From contig NZ_FOAZ01000002.1 of NCBI RefSeq assembly GCF_900109465.1, forward strand, positions 124,001 through 188,000: a stretch of 64,000 nt of DNA, read 5' to 3'. The notes under the pieces were generated by a model. The model was not told the DNA's origin. It did not search any database and was given only the letters and a program-made list of their open reading frames with translations. This document shows, one piece after another, positions 42,312 through 50,810 of the stretch (position 1 is the first letter of the stretch; each line of letters starts with the position of its first letter). The stretch is from Streptacidiphilus jiangxiensis (GTDB lineage: Bacteria; Actinomycetota; Actinomycetes; Streptomycetales; Streptomycetaceae). The position numbers and the translations under genes were made by a program.

Positions 42312-43769
42312 ATGGACAACACCTCCCCCGCCACGGAACCGTGGCAGCTCACGGCCGTCGAGGCCGCCGCGGCGCTCCGCAGCCGCACGCTCTCCTCCGT
42401 CGAACTCGTGCAGTCCGCCCTGGACCGCATCGAGGCGACCAACCCCCGGATCAACGCCCTCGCCGACGTACGCCCCGAGGAGGCGCTCGCGCAGGCGCGC
42501 GCCGCCGACGAGCGCACCGTCACGGGCGGCGACCTCGGCCCGCTGCACGGCATCCCCACCTCCACGAAGATCAACACCGACCAGCGCGGCTACGCCACCA
42601 GCCACGGCGTCGTCGCCCTGGCCGGGACGAACGCCGAGCAGGACGCGGCGTGCGTCGCCGCGCTGCGCTCCGCCGGGGCCGTCCTGGTCGGCCGCAGCAA
42701 CGCGCCGGCCTTCTCCTACCGCTGGTTCAGCACCAACGACCTGCACGGGCGCACGGTGAACCCCTGGGCCCCCGACCGCACGCCGGGCGGCTCCAGCGGC
42801 GGCGCCTCCGCAAGCCTCGCGGCCGGGATGACCCAGCTGGCGCAGGGCAACGACATCGGCGGCTCGATCCGCTACCCCGCCGCCTGCTGCGGAGTCGTCG
42901 GCATCCGGCCGACCGTGGGCCGCGTGTCCAACTGGACCGCCCCGGCCTTCGTCGACACCCCGGCCGGGCGTCAGCAGCTGGTCATGCCGCTCACCGTGCA
43001 GCAGTGCGCGGTGGAGGGGCCGCTCGCCCGAACCGTCGCGGACGCGCGGCTGGCCCTGCGCGTCATGTCCACACCGGACCTGCGCGACCCGATCGGCGTC
43101 CCCGCGCTGCCCGAGCGACCCGCACCCGCGGAGCTCCCCGTGGTCACCGTGGTCCGCGGCATCGGCACCGTCCCCAACCACCCGGCCGTCGAGCGGGCTG
43201 TGGACGAGGCCGTCCGCAAGCTCGCCGACGCGGGCCACCGGATCGAGGAGCTCGACGGCCTGCCGCTGCTCGCCGAGGCCGCCCGGCTCTGGTCGCTCCT
43301 CATCTACGAGGACTTCCGCCCGACCATGCCGGCCGTCGAACAGGTCGGCGACGCGGACGTCCGCGCCTCCCTGGCGTACTCCTTCGCCGCGGCCGCCGGC
43401 CAGTGGGGTCCTGCCCCGAGCCTCGGCGACTACATCCACGGCTGGTCCCGCCGCGCGGCGCTCATCACCGAGCTGCAGGAACTGCTCGGCCGCGAGCGCC
43501 TGCTGCTCACCCCGGTGAGCGCCGAGCCGCCCTTCGAGCAGGACGCGGACATCGCGAGCCCCGAACGCGCGGCCCAACTCGTCGCCGCGCAGTGGCCGAT
43601 GGCCGCGGTCCCGATCCTCGGCCTCCCCGCCGCGACGGTGCCGAGCGCGCTCGTGGACGGCCTTCCCATGAGCGTCCAGCTCATCGGCGGCCGCTTCGAG
43701 GAGGAGCTGGTCCTGGACGCCGCCCAGGCGATCGAGGACCGCACTCCCCGCCTGCGGCCCGGGCTCTGA
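42312..43769 (+). CDS. Amidase-signature family amidohydrolase
   Basis: 485 residues with the complete Ser-cisSer-Lys triad: Lys86 (HGIPTSTKINTDQ), cis-Ser161/162 (RTPGGSSGGASASLAAG) and nucleophile Ser185 (QGNDIGGSIRYPAACCG). Starts MDNTSPATEPW at ATG 42312. It likely hydrolyses a small amide, either the imported substrate or a product of the CocE-type hydrolase. The shared operator places it in the same regulon. Confidence 0.88.
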   Translation: MDNTSPATEPWQLTAVEAAAALRSRTLSSVELVQSALDRIEATNPRINALADVRPEEALAQARAADERTVTGGDLGPLHGIPTSTKINTDQRGYATSHGVVALAGTNAEQDAACVAALRSAGAVLVGRSNAPAFSYRWFSTNDLHGRTVNPWAPDRTPGGSSGGASASLAAGMTQLAQGNDIGGSIRYPAACCGVVGIRPTVGRVSNWTAPAFVDTPAGRQQLVMPLTVQQCAVEGPLARTVADARLALRVMSTPDLRDPIGVPALPERPAPAELPVVTVVRGIGTVPNHPAVERAVDEAVRKLADAGHRIEELDGLPLLAEAARLWSLLIYEDFRPTMPAVEQVGDADVRASLAYSFAAAAGQWGPAPSLGDYIHGWSRRAALITELQELLGRERLLLTPVSAEPPFEQDADIASPERAAQLVAAQWPMAAVPILGLPAATVPSALVDGLPMSVQLIGGRFEEELVLDAAQAIEDRTPRLRPGL

Positions 43770-43904
43770 CGCAGCGGAAACCGACCGGGACTGATCCCGC
43801 GGCCGGAGCCCGGCGGGCCCTGTCGAATATCCGAAGATCACCGACCGGTTCACACTTGAGCTGGTGGGCCCGGTGGGGCCGGTGACTCCGAGGAGCGGGG
43901 ACGC

Positions 43905-45020
43905 GTGGCGAAGAACGGCGGCGGGGACGGAGGGGGCGAGGCGGGAGGCGGCGCGCCGTTGGCGTCGCCGGCCGTGGTCCTGGTGACCGCCCTGCTCCTG
44001 TTCGCCCTGGTGATCGGCATGGAACTGGGCACGGCACAGCCGACGCACGTGCTCTCCGTCCTGGTCGCGATCCCGGCGCTGGTCGCCCTGGCCTTCGGCC
44101 AGGCGCTGATCGTCGGCTCGGCCGTCGTCGCCGTCGCCACCCGCTGGGCCTGCCTGCCGCTGGAGCCGGGACGCCTGGGCGCCGCCGTCGGAACCACGCT
44201 GGCGATCCTGGCCGTGTCCTCCGTCGCGTGCTACGTGGTCCGGCGGCGCCAACGCGAGGCATCACGGCTGCAGCAGGTCACCTCCGTCGCCGAGACGGCC
44301 CAACGCGCGATGCTGCGTCCGCCGCCGGAGGCCGTCGGGCCGCTGCGGATCGCCGCCAGCTACCGGGCCGCGGCCCGGTTCGCCCAGATCGGCGGCGACC
44401 TCTACGGCGTGGCCGACACCGACTTCGGCGTGCGGGCCCTCATCGCCGACGTGAAGGGCAAAGGGCTGACCGCCGTGGCCACCGCCAACGTCGTCCTCGG
44501 CTCGTTCCACGAGGCCGCCTACGAGTGCACCACCCTCGGTGGCCTGTCCGACCGGCTGGAGGTGAGCCTGCGCCGCCATCTGGTCGACGCGGAGGACTTC
44601 GTGACGGCCCTGCTGGTCGAGATCCGCACGGACGGCCGCATGGTGGCGCTGTCCCACGGCCACCCGCCGCCGATCGTCCTGTCCCGGGACGGCCCGACCG
44701 AGTTCGCGCTCTCCCCCGGACTGCCGCTCGGCCTGCGCACCGCGCGCTCCCCGGTCGGCGCCGCGCCCGACGCGCGCCTCCTGTGCCCGGGTGACACCGT
44801 CCTGATGTACACCGACGGGCTCACCGAAGCCCGGAACGCGAGCGGCGCGTTCTACCCGCTGGCCGACCGGCTGACCGGCTTCGCCCGGGCCCATCGGACA
44901 CCCGCCGCACCGACCGAGCTGCTCACCTGGCTCCAGACGGACGCGCGGGACTGGGCGGGCGGGTTCGCCCAGGACGACGCCGCGCTGCTGGCGCTCGCCT
45001 GGACCGGTCAGGACGGGTGA
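43905..45020 (+). CDS. Membrane-bound SpoIIE-type PP2C phosphatase
   Basis: 371 residues from GTG 43905. A Gly-rich head precedes about four transmembrane segments (residues 20-115, including VVLVTALLLFALVIGMELG and LAILAVSSVACYVV), then a SpoIIE catalytic domain (about 130-368). Metal-site blocks are AQIGGDLYGVADTDFG, LIADVKGKGLTAVATANVVL, LSHGHPPPIVL, VLMYTDGLTEARNASG and AQDDAALLALAW. It probably dephosphorylates an anti-sigma antagonist. Its 3' end overlaps the convergent STAS gene by 13 bp. Confidence 0.85.
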   Translation: MAKNGGGDGGGEAGGGAPLASPAVVLVTALLLFALVIGMELGTAQPTHVLSVLVAIPALVALAFGQALIVGSAVVAVATRWACLPLEPGRLGAAVGTTLAILAVSSVACYVVRRRQREASRLQQVTSVAETAQRAMLRPPPEAVGPLRIAASYRAAARFAQIGGDLYGVADTDFGVRALIADVKGKGLTAVATANVVLGSFHEAAYECTTLGGLSDRLEVSLRRHLVDAEDFVTALLVEIRTDGRMVALSHGHPPPIVLSRDGPTEFALSPGLPLGLRTARSPVGAAPDARLLCPGDTVLMYTDGLTEARNASGAFYPLADRLTGFARAHRTPAAPTELLTWLQTDARDWAGGFAQDDAALLALAWTGQDG

Positions 45021-45394
45021 AGCGGGAAGCAGCGCTCCAGGTCGCAGAGCGCGAGGAGGCGCGAGATCGTGCCGGGCGGTGCGGCCAGGTAGACGGGCGT
45101 CCCGGCCGCGTCGGCCAGACGGCGGGTCCGCAGCAGGCCGGTCAGTCCGGCCGCGTCGCAGAAGGTGAGGGCCCCGACGTCCAGCACCAGGCCCGGCCTG
45201 GCGCGGCCCGGAGTGAGGGTTCGCGCGACCGCGACGAGGAGGGTGGGGGTGGCGGCGACGTCGAGCTCGCCCCTCAGGTGCAGGACCGGGCAGCAGGCCG
45301 GGCGGCGCAGCGAGCGTCGGCAGCGGCGTACCGAGAAGGCAAGGCGGTGCGGCTCGGCACTGTCGCAGGGGCGAAGCGGTCGGTGGTCGGGCAT
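45008..45394 (-). CDS. STAS-domain protein lacking the phosphorylatable serine
   Basis: 128 residues from ATG 45394. The STAS fold spans about 30-125: PVLHLRGELDVAATPTLLVA, then LVLDVGALTFCDAAGLTGLL. The position that is Ser in SpoIIAA-type proteins (D-S-S/T-G) is Ala here (D-A-A-G). The usual kinase/phosphatase switch is therefore not available, and the protein may be constitutively active or serve another role. It is convergent with and overlaps the SpoIIE-type phosphatase gene. Confidence 0.75.
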   Translation of the reverse strand: MPDHRPLRPCDSAEPHRLAFSVRRCRRSLRRPACCPVLHLRGELDVAATPTLLVAVARTLTPGRARPGLVLDVGALTFCDAAGLTGLLRTRRLADAAGTPVYLAAPPGTISRLLALCDLERCFPLHPS

Positions 45395-45420
45395 GGCGGG
45401 GCTCCCTGGGTCTGGCACGG

Positions 45421-46137
45421 TCACCCGCCGTGGGCGCTCGGGGCGGTCGAGCCCGTGCCGGATCCGGCGCTGGAGCCGGCGCCGGATCCGGTCAGGACCG
45501 CGGTGACGACGAGGTTGTCCGGATAGGTGCGGGTGGCGGGGTTCGGGCTTCCGGCGCAGGTCACCAGGCGCAGCACGGGCTGCGGGTCCGGGCCGTAGAC
45601 CTGCTGGTCGGGGAAGGCGGACTTGGCGTAGGTGTGCGTGTCGGTGACGGTGAAGTCAGCGATGGTGCCGTCTGCGCGGGTGACCTCGATGCGGTCCCCG
45701 GCGGTCAGCTGCCCGAGCTTCAGGAACACCCCGTTGCCGTACTGGCCGACGGTGACGTGTCCGAGCAGGACCGAGGAGCCGCGCTGCCCCGGGGTGACCG
45801 AGCCGTCGTACCAGCCGGCCGGGGCGTTCGCCTCGATCGGCGGGACCTGCACGGTCCCGTCGGCGGCCAGGCCCAGGCGCAGCAGCGGGGTGTCGACGCC
45901 GATGGCGGGCACGACCAGTCGCTCGGGTGTCGACGCCGGCAGCGGCGCGGCGGCCGTCGGAGAGGCGCTCCCGCCCGGCCCGGCCGTGCTGCTCGGTGCG
46001 GGGGCACCGGCGGAGGGCCGGTCGGTGGCGAGCGATCCGGCGCAGCCCGCCCCGGCCACGAGGACCCCCGCGGCCAGGGCCAGGGCGACGGTGCGGTTCC
46101 GTCGCCCCGGCCGGCGGGACGGAGCGGCCCCGCTCAC
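45421..46137 (-). CDS. Class F-type sortase
   Basis: 238 residues. An N-terminal anchor (TVALALAAGVLVAGAGCAG) and Ser/Pro/Ala spacer precede the sortase barrel (about 70-222). Catalytic residues: His in SSVLLGHVTVGQYG, Cys in LRLVTCAGSPNP, Arg in ATRTYPDNLVV. Overall it matches actinomycete class F (or E/F) sortases. The gene overlaps the stop of the surface-protein gene upstream by 4 bp, which marks that protein as its probable substrate. Confidence 0.85.
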   Translation of the reverse strand: MSGAAPSRRPGRRNRTVALALAAGVLVAGAGCAGSLATDRPSAGAPAPSSTAGPGGSASPTAAAPLPASTPERLVVPAIGVDTPLLRLGLAADGTVQVPPIEANAPAGWYDGSVTPGQRGSSVLLGHVTVGQYGNGVFLKLGQLTAGDRIEVTRADGTIADFTVTDTHTYAKSAFPDQQVYGPDPQPVLRLVTCAGSPNPATRTYPDNLVVTAVLTGSGAGSSAGSGTGSTAPSAHGG

Positions 46138-46769
46138 TTGTCCGCGCCCTGGTGGCGCGCCTTCCAGATGCCGAACACGGTGCCACCGGCGAGCACACCG
46201 GTGCCGATCAGCACCGTCGGCAGGACGTAGCCGTTGCCGCCGCCGCTGGAGACACCGGTGTCCGGCGCGCCCGAGGGCACGGTCCCGGAGCCGCTCGGGG
46301 TGGACGGGCTGGACGGAGTGGACGGGTTGGACGGGTGCGTGGGCGTCGCGGGGGTCGTGGGCTTGGTGGGCTGGGTCGGGGTGGTGGTCGGGGAGACGGT
46401 GAACGAGCCGCTGAAGGACTCGGTCCGGCCGCTCTTGTCGGTGCAGCTGACGGTGACGCCGTGCGAACCGGCGGGGATGTCCGGCAGGACCGTGGCGGTG
46501 CCGGTGAACGCCTGCGGGTCGGTCTTGCCGAGGGTCGCGTGGCCGCCGGCGAAGAACGGCGAGGTGATGCCGTTCACCTTGACCGCGTCGACGGGGCAGG
46601 TGCCGCTCAGGTGGACGTCGCTGCCGCCGAAGATCGGGCCGGAGGCGTCCTTGGCGGAGGTGACGCTGACGACGCCGCCGGAGGGGACGGAGGCTGCGAA
46701 CGCCGGGCCCGCGGTGAGGGCGAGGGTGCCGATGGTGAGTGCTGCGCCGGTGATCAGAAGGGTCTTCAT
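46134..46769 (-). CDS. Sortase-anchored surface protein
   Basis: 211 residues from ATG 46769. Signal peptide (MKTLLITGAALTIGTLALTA, cleaved near AFAAS), an Ig-like ectodomain with two Cys (about 30-128), a Thr/Pro/Ser stalk (TTTPTQPTKPTTPATPTHPS), then a cell-wall sorting signal: APDTG in place of LPxTG, a hydrophobic helix (LPTVLIGTGVLAGGTVFGI) and a basic tail (WKARHQ). It directly precedes and overlaps the sortase gene. The variant pentapeptide may define a dedicated sortase-substrate pair. Confidence 0.8.
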   Translation of the reverse strand: MKTLLITGAALTIGTLALTAGPAFAASVPSGGVVSVTSAKDASGPIFGGSDVHLSGTCPVDAVKVNGITSPFFAGGHATLGKTDPQAFTGTATVLPDIPAGSHGVTVSCTDKSGRTESFSGSFTVSPTTTPTQPTKPTTPATPTHPSNPSTPSSPSTPSGSGTVPSGAPDTGVSSGGGNGYVLPTVLIGTGVLAGGTVFGIWKARHQGADK

Positions 46770-46920
46770 GACAGTACCTGCCTCGCTGGCTCCCGGACCG
46801 CTGTGGTGGTGGTCCGTTCGGGCCGTTCGGCCCGCACCACCAAGGTCCTTCGGCAGGGGCACGCGCAGGGTCAGCCGATCGGTGGATCGGGGGGATGAAC
46901 CGGCCTGTCCGCTGCGCCGC

Positions 46921-47577
46921 CTACTCCAGCAGGCCGCGGCGCAGCGCCTCGGCGACGGCCGCGGCCCGGTCGGAGACGCCGAGCTTCGCGTAGAGGTGCT
47001 GGACGTGGCTCTTGACGGTGCTCGGCGACAGGAACAGCTCGGCGGCCGCGTCAGGGACGCTCTTGCCGGCCGCGAAGAGCTCCAGCACCTGGCGCTCGCG
47101 CTCGGAGAGCACCGGCTGGTCCGATTCGTGCCGCAGCCGGATCTCCGCGGCCAGGCCCGTGGCCAGCCCGGCCGGCAGCACCGTCGATCCGTTCGCCGCC
47201 TGCGCCACCGCGCCCACGATCTCGTCGCGCGAGGAGTCCTTGAGCAGGTAGCCGGCGGCACCCTCCTGGACCGCCTTGAAGACCAGGGCGCTCTCCTCGA
47301 AGGCCGTCAGCAGCAGCACCCGGGTCGGCAGTTCGTCGCGAACCACGGCGTGGACGACGGCGATGCCGTCCAGGCCCGGCATCTGGTAGTCGACCAGGGC
47401 CACCTCGGGCCGGTGCTGCCGGATGGCCGCCAGGGCCTCCCGGCCGTTCTCGGCCTCGGCGACCACGTCGATCCGCCCGCTCTGCACCAGCGCCCGGCGT
47501 ACCCCCTCCCGGTACAGGGGGTGGTCGTCGGCGACGACCACGCTGATCTTCGCGTTCTCCAGGACCGTGCGTCCCAT
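46921..47577 (-). CDS. NarL/LuxR-family response regulator
   Basis: 218 residues. Receiver domain (about 10-128): acidic pair in VVVADDHPLYREGV, phospho-acceptor Asp in VALVDYQMPGLDG, Lys in GYLLKDSSRDE. C-terminal LuxR-type HTH (about 155-215): LSERERQVLELFAAGKSVPD and LSPSTVKSHVQHLYAKLGV. It starts 4 bp from the histidine kinase stop, so the pair is one transcription unit. The next genes downstream encode the surface protein and sortase, possible targets. Confidence 0.88.
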   Translation of the reverse strand: MGRTVLENAKISVVVADDHPLYREGVRRALVQSGRIDVVAEAENGREALAAIRQHRPEVALVDYQMPGLDGIAVVHAVVRDELPTRVLLLTAFEESALVFKAVQEGAAGYLLKDSSRDEIVGAVAQAANGSTVLPAGLATGLAAEIRLRHESDQPVLSERERQVLELFAAGKSVPDAAAELFLSPSTVKSHVQHLYAKLGVSDRAAAVAEALRRGLLE

Positions 47578-47581
47578 CGCC

Positions 47582-48964
47582 CTACCGCCCGTCCCGTGCG
47601 AGGTCCGCGGCGCCCGCATCGGCTGCCGCGTCGGCTCCCGGCAGGGGGCCGCCGTCGGTGCCGCCGGCGCCGTCCTCCGCGCCGTCCCCGGGAGGACGGC
47701 CGGCCGCCTCCAGCGGGAGGGTGATCCGGGCCGCGGTGCCCTTGGGCGCGTTCGCCGTGAGCACCATGGTGCCGCCCGCCTCCTCGACCCGCACGCGCTG
47801 CGCCGCCAGGCCGATGTGCCCTTCCGCGAGCCGGCTGCCGAGCGGGCGCAGCCCCGGCGGCAGGCCCACCCCGTCGTCCCGGACCTCCAGGACGGCGACT
47901 GGCCCGGCCAGCTCCAGCAGCACTTCGACGCGGCCGGCGCGCGCGTGCCGCACGATGTTGGCGAGCAGCTCGCGCCCGCACTGGTAGAGCACCCGGTCGG
48001 CGTCGCGGCCCGCCGTCGTCCCGTCGCTGGTGAACCGCACCTCGAAGCCGCCGCGCCCGGCGGACCGCAGCGCCAGCTCCTCCAGCGCCCGGGCCACTCC
48101 GGCCCGTTCCAGCACGGCGGGGTGCAGCTCGGTGACGGAGGACCGCAGCTGCCGGGCGGCATCGCGCAGCGCTCCCTCGGCGCGGCCGAGGGCTTCGGCG
48201 AGGCCGTCCCCCTCGGGCGGGACGTCGCGTGCCTCGTCGAGGTCGAGGCGGGCGGCCAGCACGTTCTGCAAGGGGCCGTCGTGCAGCGCCTCGGCGAGGT
48301 CCCGCCGCTCGCGGTCGCCCGCGGCGACGGTGCGGGCCAGCAGCTCGGACCGCTGCCGGGCCAGCTCGGTGATCATCTGCACGCGCGACTGCTGGATCAG
48401 CGACAGCACCACCCCGGCGACGCTGATCATCGCGACGAAGAGCGCGTGCCCCACGGTGTACTGCAGGTCGGGCCCGGCGTGCAGGTGCCCGACGCCGGAG
48501 GCGACGGCGTAGGTCAGCGTCGCGGCCGCGCCGGAGACGGCCGTGATCCGCGGCCGCAACTGGAACGCGGCGAGGATCGGGACGAACACGAACGCGTCCG
48601 CGCTGAACGGCGAGGACCAGTTCGGGTCCGTGAAATCCCCGGCCACGGCGATCGTCAGGGTCAGCAGGGGCAGGTCCACCAGCGGCACCGCCAGGGCCAG
48701 GGACCGACGTCCCCGGCCCCGCCACGCGACGACCATCATCGCCGCGCTCCAGGCGGCGTAGAGCAGGATCAGCGCAAGGGTGGCCCCCGGGTGCTCCCGC
48801 GGCTCGATCAGCGCGTAGACCGCGAGCGCGACCACGACGACGGAGGCGCGCAGCGCCGCCTGGACCCGCAGCGCGCGCTGCTGGTGGGCCCGCAGGATCT
48901 CCTCGACGGCGTACTTGTCAGCCGCGTCGGGAGGGCCCGGGGACCAGATGCGGATCGCTTTCAT
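47582..48964 (-). CDS. NarL-type sensor histidine kinase
   Basis: 460 residues from ATG 48964. About five transmembrane segments (residues 40-195, including ASVVVVALAVYALI and ALFVAMISVAGVVLSLI) are followed by a HisKA_3 dimerisation domain with phospho-His in RRDLAEALHDGPLQNVLAAR. The ATPase domain has N-box CGRELLANIVRHARAG, G1 VRDDGVGLPPGL and EGHIGLAAQRVRVEEAG. There is no recognisable extracellular sensor, so signals may come from the membrane. It pairs with the downstream regulator. Confidence 0.87.
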   Translation of the reverse strand: MKAIRIWSPGPPDAADKYAVEEILRAHQQRALRVQAALRASVVVVALAVYALIEPREHPGATLALILLYAAWSAAMMVVAWRGRGRRSLALAVPLVDLPLLTLTIAVAGDFTDPNWSSPFSADAFVFVPILAAFQLRPRITAVSGAAATLTYAVASGVGHLHAGPDLQYTVGHALFVAMISVAGVVLSLIQQSRVQMITELARQRSELLARTVAAGDRERRDLAEALHDGPLQNVLAARLDLDEARDVPPEGDGLAEALGRAEGALRDAARQLRSSVTELHPAVLERAGVARALEELALRSAGRGGFEVRFTSDGTTAGRDADRVLYQCGRELLANIVRHARAGRVEVLLELAGPVAVLEVRDDGVGLPPGLRPLGSRLAEGHIGLAAQRVRVEEAGGTMVLTANAPKGTAARITLPLEAAGRPPGDGAEDGAGGTDGGPLPGADAAADAGAADLARDGR

Positions 48965-49069
48965 GACCGACGCTCCGTCGGCACGCGCGACGTCCCGTCT
49001 CTCCCGGGACACCGCGACGCGCGCTGCTCGCCTCTCCTCAGTCTGCACCGGTCAGGCGGCCCGCACCGG

Positions 49070-50005
49070 TCAGGCCGGGATCGTGAGGACGGTCTTGCCA
49101 CGGGCGCCGCCGCGCTCGACCTTCTGCAGGGCCTCGGCGGTCCCGGCGAGCGGGTAGGTCGTCTCCAGCAGCGGCCGCAGCTCGCCGGTGGCCACCAGTG
49201 CGGCCAGGCGGGCCAGCTGCTCGCCGTGCGGACGCATCATGAAGGAGCGGGCGTCGACGTTCCACTGCGCCTTCTTGGCCTCGGCGTCGGCGATCGGGAC
49301 GATCGAGACCAGCGTGCCGCCGGGCTTGAGGACCCGGAAGGAGCGGTCCTGGGTCGGCCCACCGACGGTGTCGAAGACGACGTCGACGCCGCTCACGACC
49401 TCGTCGAACTGCTCGGCGCGGTAGTCGACGACCCGGTCCGCCCCGAGCTCGCGCACCAGCTCGACGCTGTCGGCGCTCGCGGTGGCGACGACCTCAGCGC
49501 CCAGGTGCTTGGCCAGCTGGACGGCGACGGAGCCGACGCCGCCCGCTCCGCCGTGGATCAGCACCCGGGTGCCCGGGCCGACCTGCGCCTGCTCGGTGAG
49601 CGCCTGCCAGGCGGTGAGGCCGACCAGCGGCAGGGAGGCCGCCTCGGCGAAGGACAGCGACTCGGGCTTGGCGGCGACGAGCGACCGGTCCACGGCGACG
49701 TACTCGGCGAACGCCCCTCCGACGCGCGGGTCGACCCGAGCGAAGACCTCATCCCCGACGGCGAAGTCGGTGACCTCGGCCCCCACCGCGGCCACGACGC
49801 CCGCGACCTCGCTGCCGATGACGAGCGGCTGCGCGAGCTCCCCTGCGCGCAGGAACCCCTTGACGATCAGGTGGTCCACCGGGTTGACGCCGGCCGCCCG
49901 GGCCTCGATCAGCACATCGCGCGGCCCGACGACGGGCCTGGGCGCCTCGGTGACCGTCACGACGTCGCCGACCTGGCCGTACTGGGAGATGACCGCTGCC
50001 TTCAT
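49070..50005 (-). CDS. NADPH:quinone oxidoreductase-like (MDR family, zinc-free)
   Basis: 311 residues. N-terminal GroES-like domain (MKAAVISQYGQVGDVVTV, VNPVDHLIVKGFL, GVVAAVGAEVTDFAVGDEVF) and Rossmann domain with the NADPH motif LIHGGAGGVGSVAVQLAKH. No structural zinc Cys cluster. Members reduce quinones or alpha,beta-unsaturated carbonyls. It is divergent from a TetR gene that probably controls it. Confidence 0.87.
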   Translation of the reverse strand: MKAAVISQYGQVGDVVTVTEAPRPVVGPRDVLIEARAAGVNPVDHLIVKGFLRAGELAQPLVIGSEVAGVVAAVGAEVTDFAVGDEVFARVDPRVGGAFAEYVAVDRSLVAAKPESLSFAEAASLPLVGLTAWQALTEQAQVGPGTRVLIHGGAGGVGSVAVQLAKHLGAEVVATASADSVELVRELGADRVVDYRAEQFDEVVSGVDVVFDTVGGPTQDRSFRVLKPGGTLVSIVPIADAEAKKAQWNVDARSFMMRPHGEQLARLAALVATGELRPLLETTYPLAGTAEALQKVERGGARGKTVLTIPA

Positions 50006-50083
50006 GGGGAACTCCTTGATCACATGCCGTTTGCCGCAGTCCGGATCACTAGTTCCGGACCGCTCGTTCCATAACAAGCTAAG

Positions 50084-50095
50084 CGTTCTGGAACG
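50084..50095. promoter_or_regulatory. Palindrome CGTTC-TG-GAACG in the reductase/TetR divergent promoter
   Basis: A perfect 5+5 bp dyad, with further GTTCC half-sites at 50052-50056 and 50066-50070, all in the 141-bp gap between divergent genes. Candidate operator of the adjacent TetR regulator. Confidence 0.45.
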
Positions 50096-50146
50096 TCCAG
50101 TCAAATACATGCGGCTTTCGCTCGAACGATTCGCTACCGTGGACGC

Positions 50147-50755
50147 ATGGCCAGACCACGTACCTTCGACGAAGACGCGATCCTCGATCGCGCCATGCTG
50201 CTGTTCTGGCGCAAGGGCTACGAGGCCACGGCCATGAGCGACCTGGTCGAGGGGCTGGGCCTGGGACGCGGATCCATCTACGCGGCGTTCGGCGACAAGC
50301 ACCAGCTGTTCGTGCGCGCGCTGGCCCGCTACCTCGACCGGCAGAACACCCTGCTCCGCACGGCCTTCGCGGACGAGGGCCCCGCCCTTGCGCAGCTGCG
50401 CGACGTCCTGGACCGCCTGCTCGCCGCGGACGCCGCCTGCGGCAACGCCGGCTGTTTCAGCGTCAACAGCATCGCCGAGCTGCTCCCCCACGACGAGGAC
50501 GTCGCGCGGCTCGCCCGGCAGAGCCTCGCCGCCGCCGAGGAGGCCTTCACCCGCCAGCTCGCCCGCGCGGCCGACGAGGGCGACCTCTCCCCGTCGCTGA
50601 CTCCCGAGGCCGGTGCCCGCCTGCTGCTCACCCTCGTCCAGGGCCTCCAGATCGTGCGCAAGGTCGACCCCGACCCCGCCCACACCGCGGCCACCCTCGA
50701 CTCCGCCTTCACCCTCCTCGCCGGACAGCCGGCGAGTCTGACGCCGACGGCGTAG
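50147..50755 (+). CDS. TetR/AcrR-family regulator
   Basis: 202 residues beginning MARPRTFDEDAILDRAMLLF. Helix-turn-helix at about 25-50 (TAMSDLVEGLGLGRGSIYAA, then FGDKHQLFVRAL); C-terminal AcrR-type domain with a CGNAGC motif (about 97-102) often seen in redox- or quinone-responsive members. It is divergent from the quinone-reductase-like gene, its likely target. Confidence 0.85.
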   Translation: MARPRTFDEDAILDRAMLLFWRKGYEATAMSDLVEGLGLGRGSIYAAFGDKHQLFVRALARYLDRQNTLLRTAFADEGPALAQLRDVLDRLLAADAACGNAGCFSVNSIAELLPHDEDVARLARQSLAAAEEAFTRQLARAADEGDLSPSLTPEAGARLLLTLVQGLQIVRKVDPDPAHTAATLDSAFTLLAGQPASLTPTA

Positions 50756-50810
50756 CCGGGCCGGGCGGGGCCTATGCTGCCCTTCGGCGGACGTGCGAAG
50801 GGAATGGGTC

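Noticed and set aside
47423-50074. Long plus-strand open frame opposite the histidine kinase and quinone reductase genes
   Set aside because: Spans several real genes on the other strand and has low-complexity composition.
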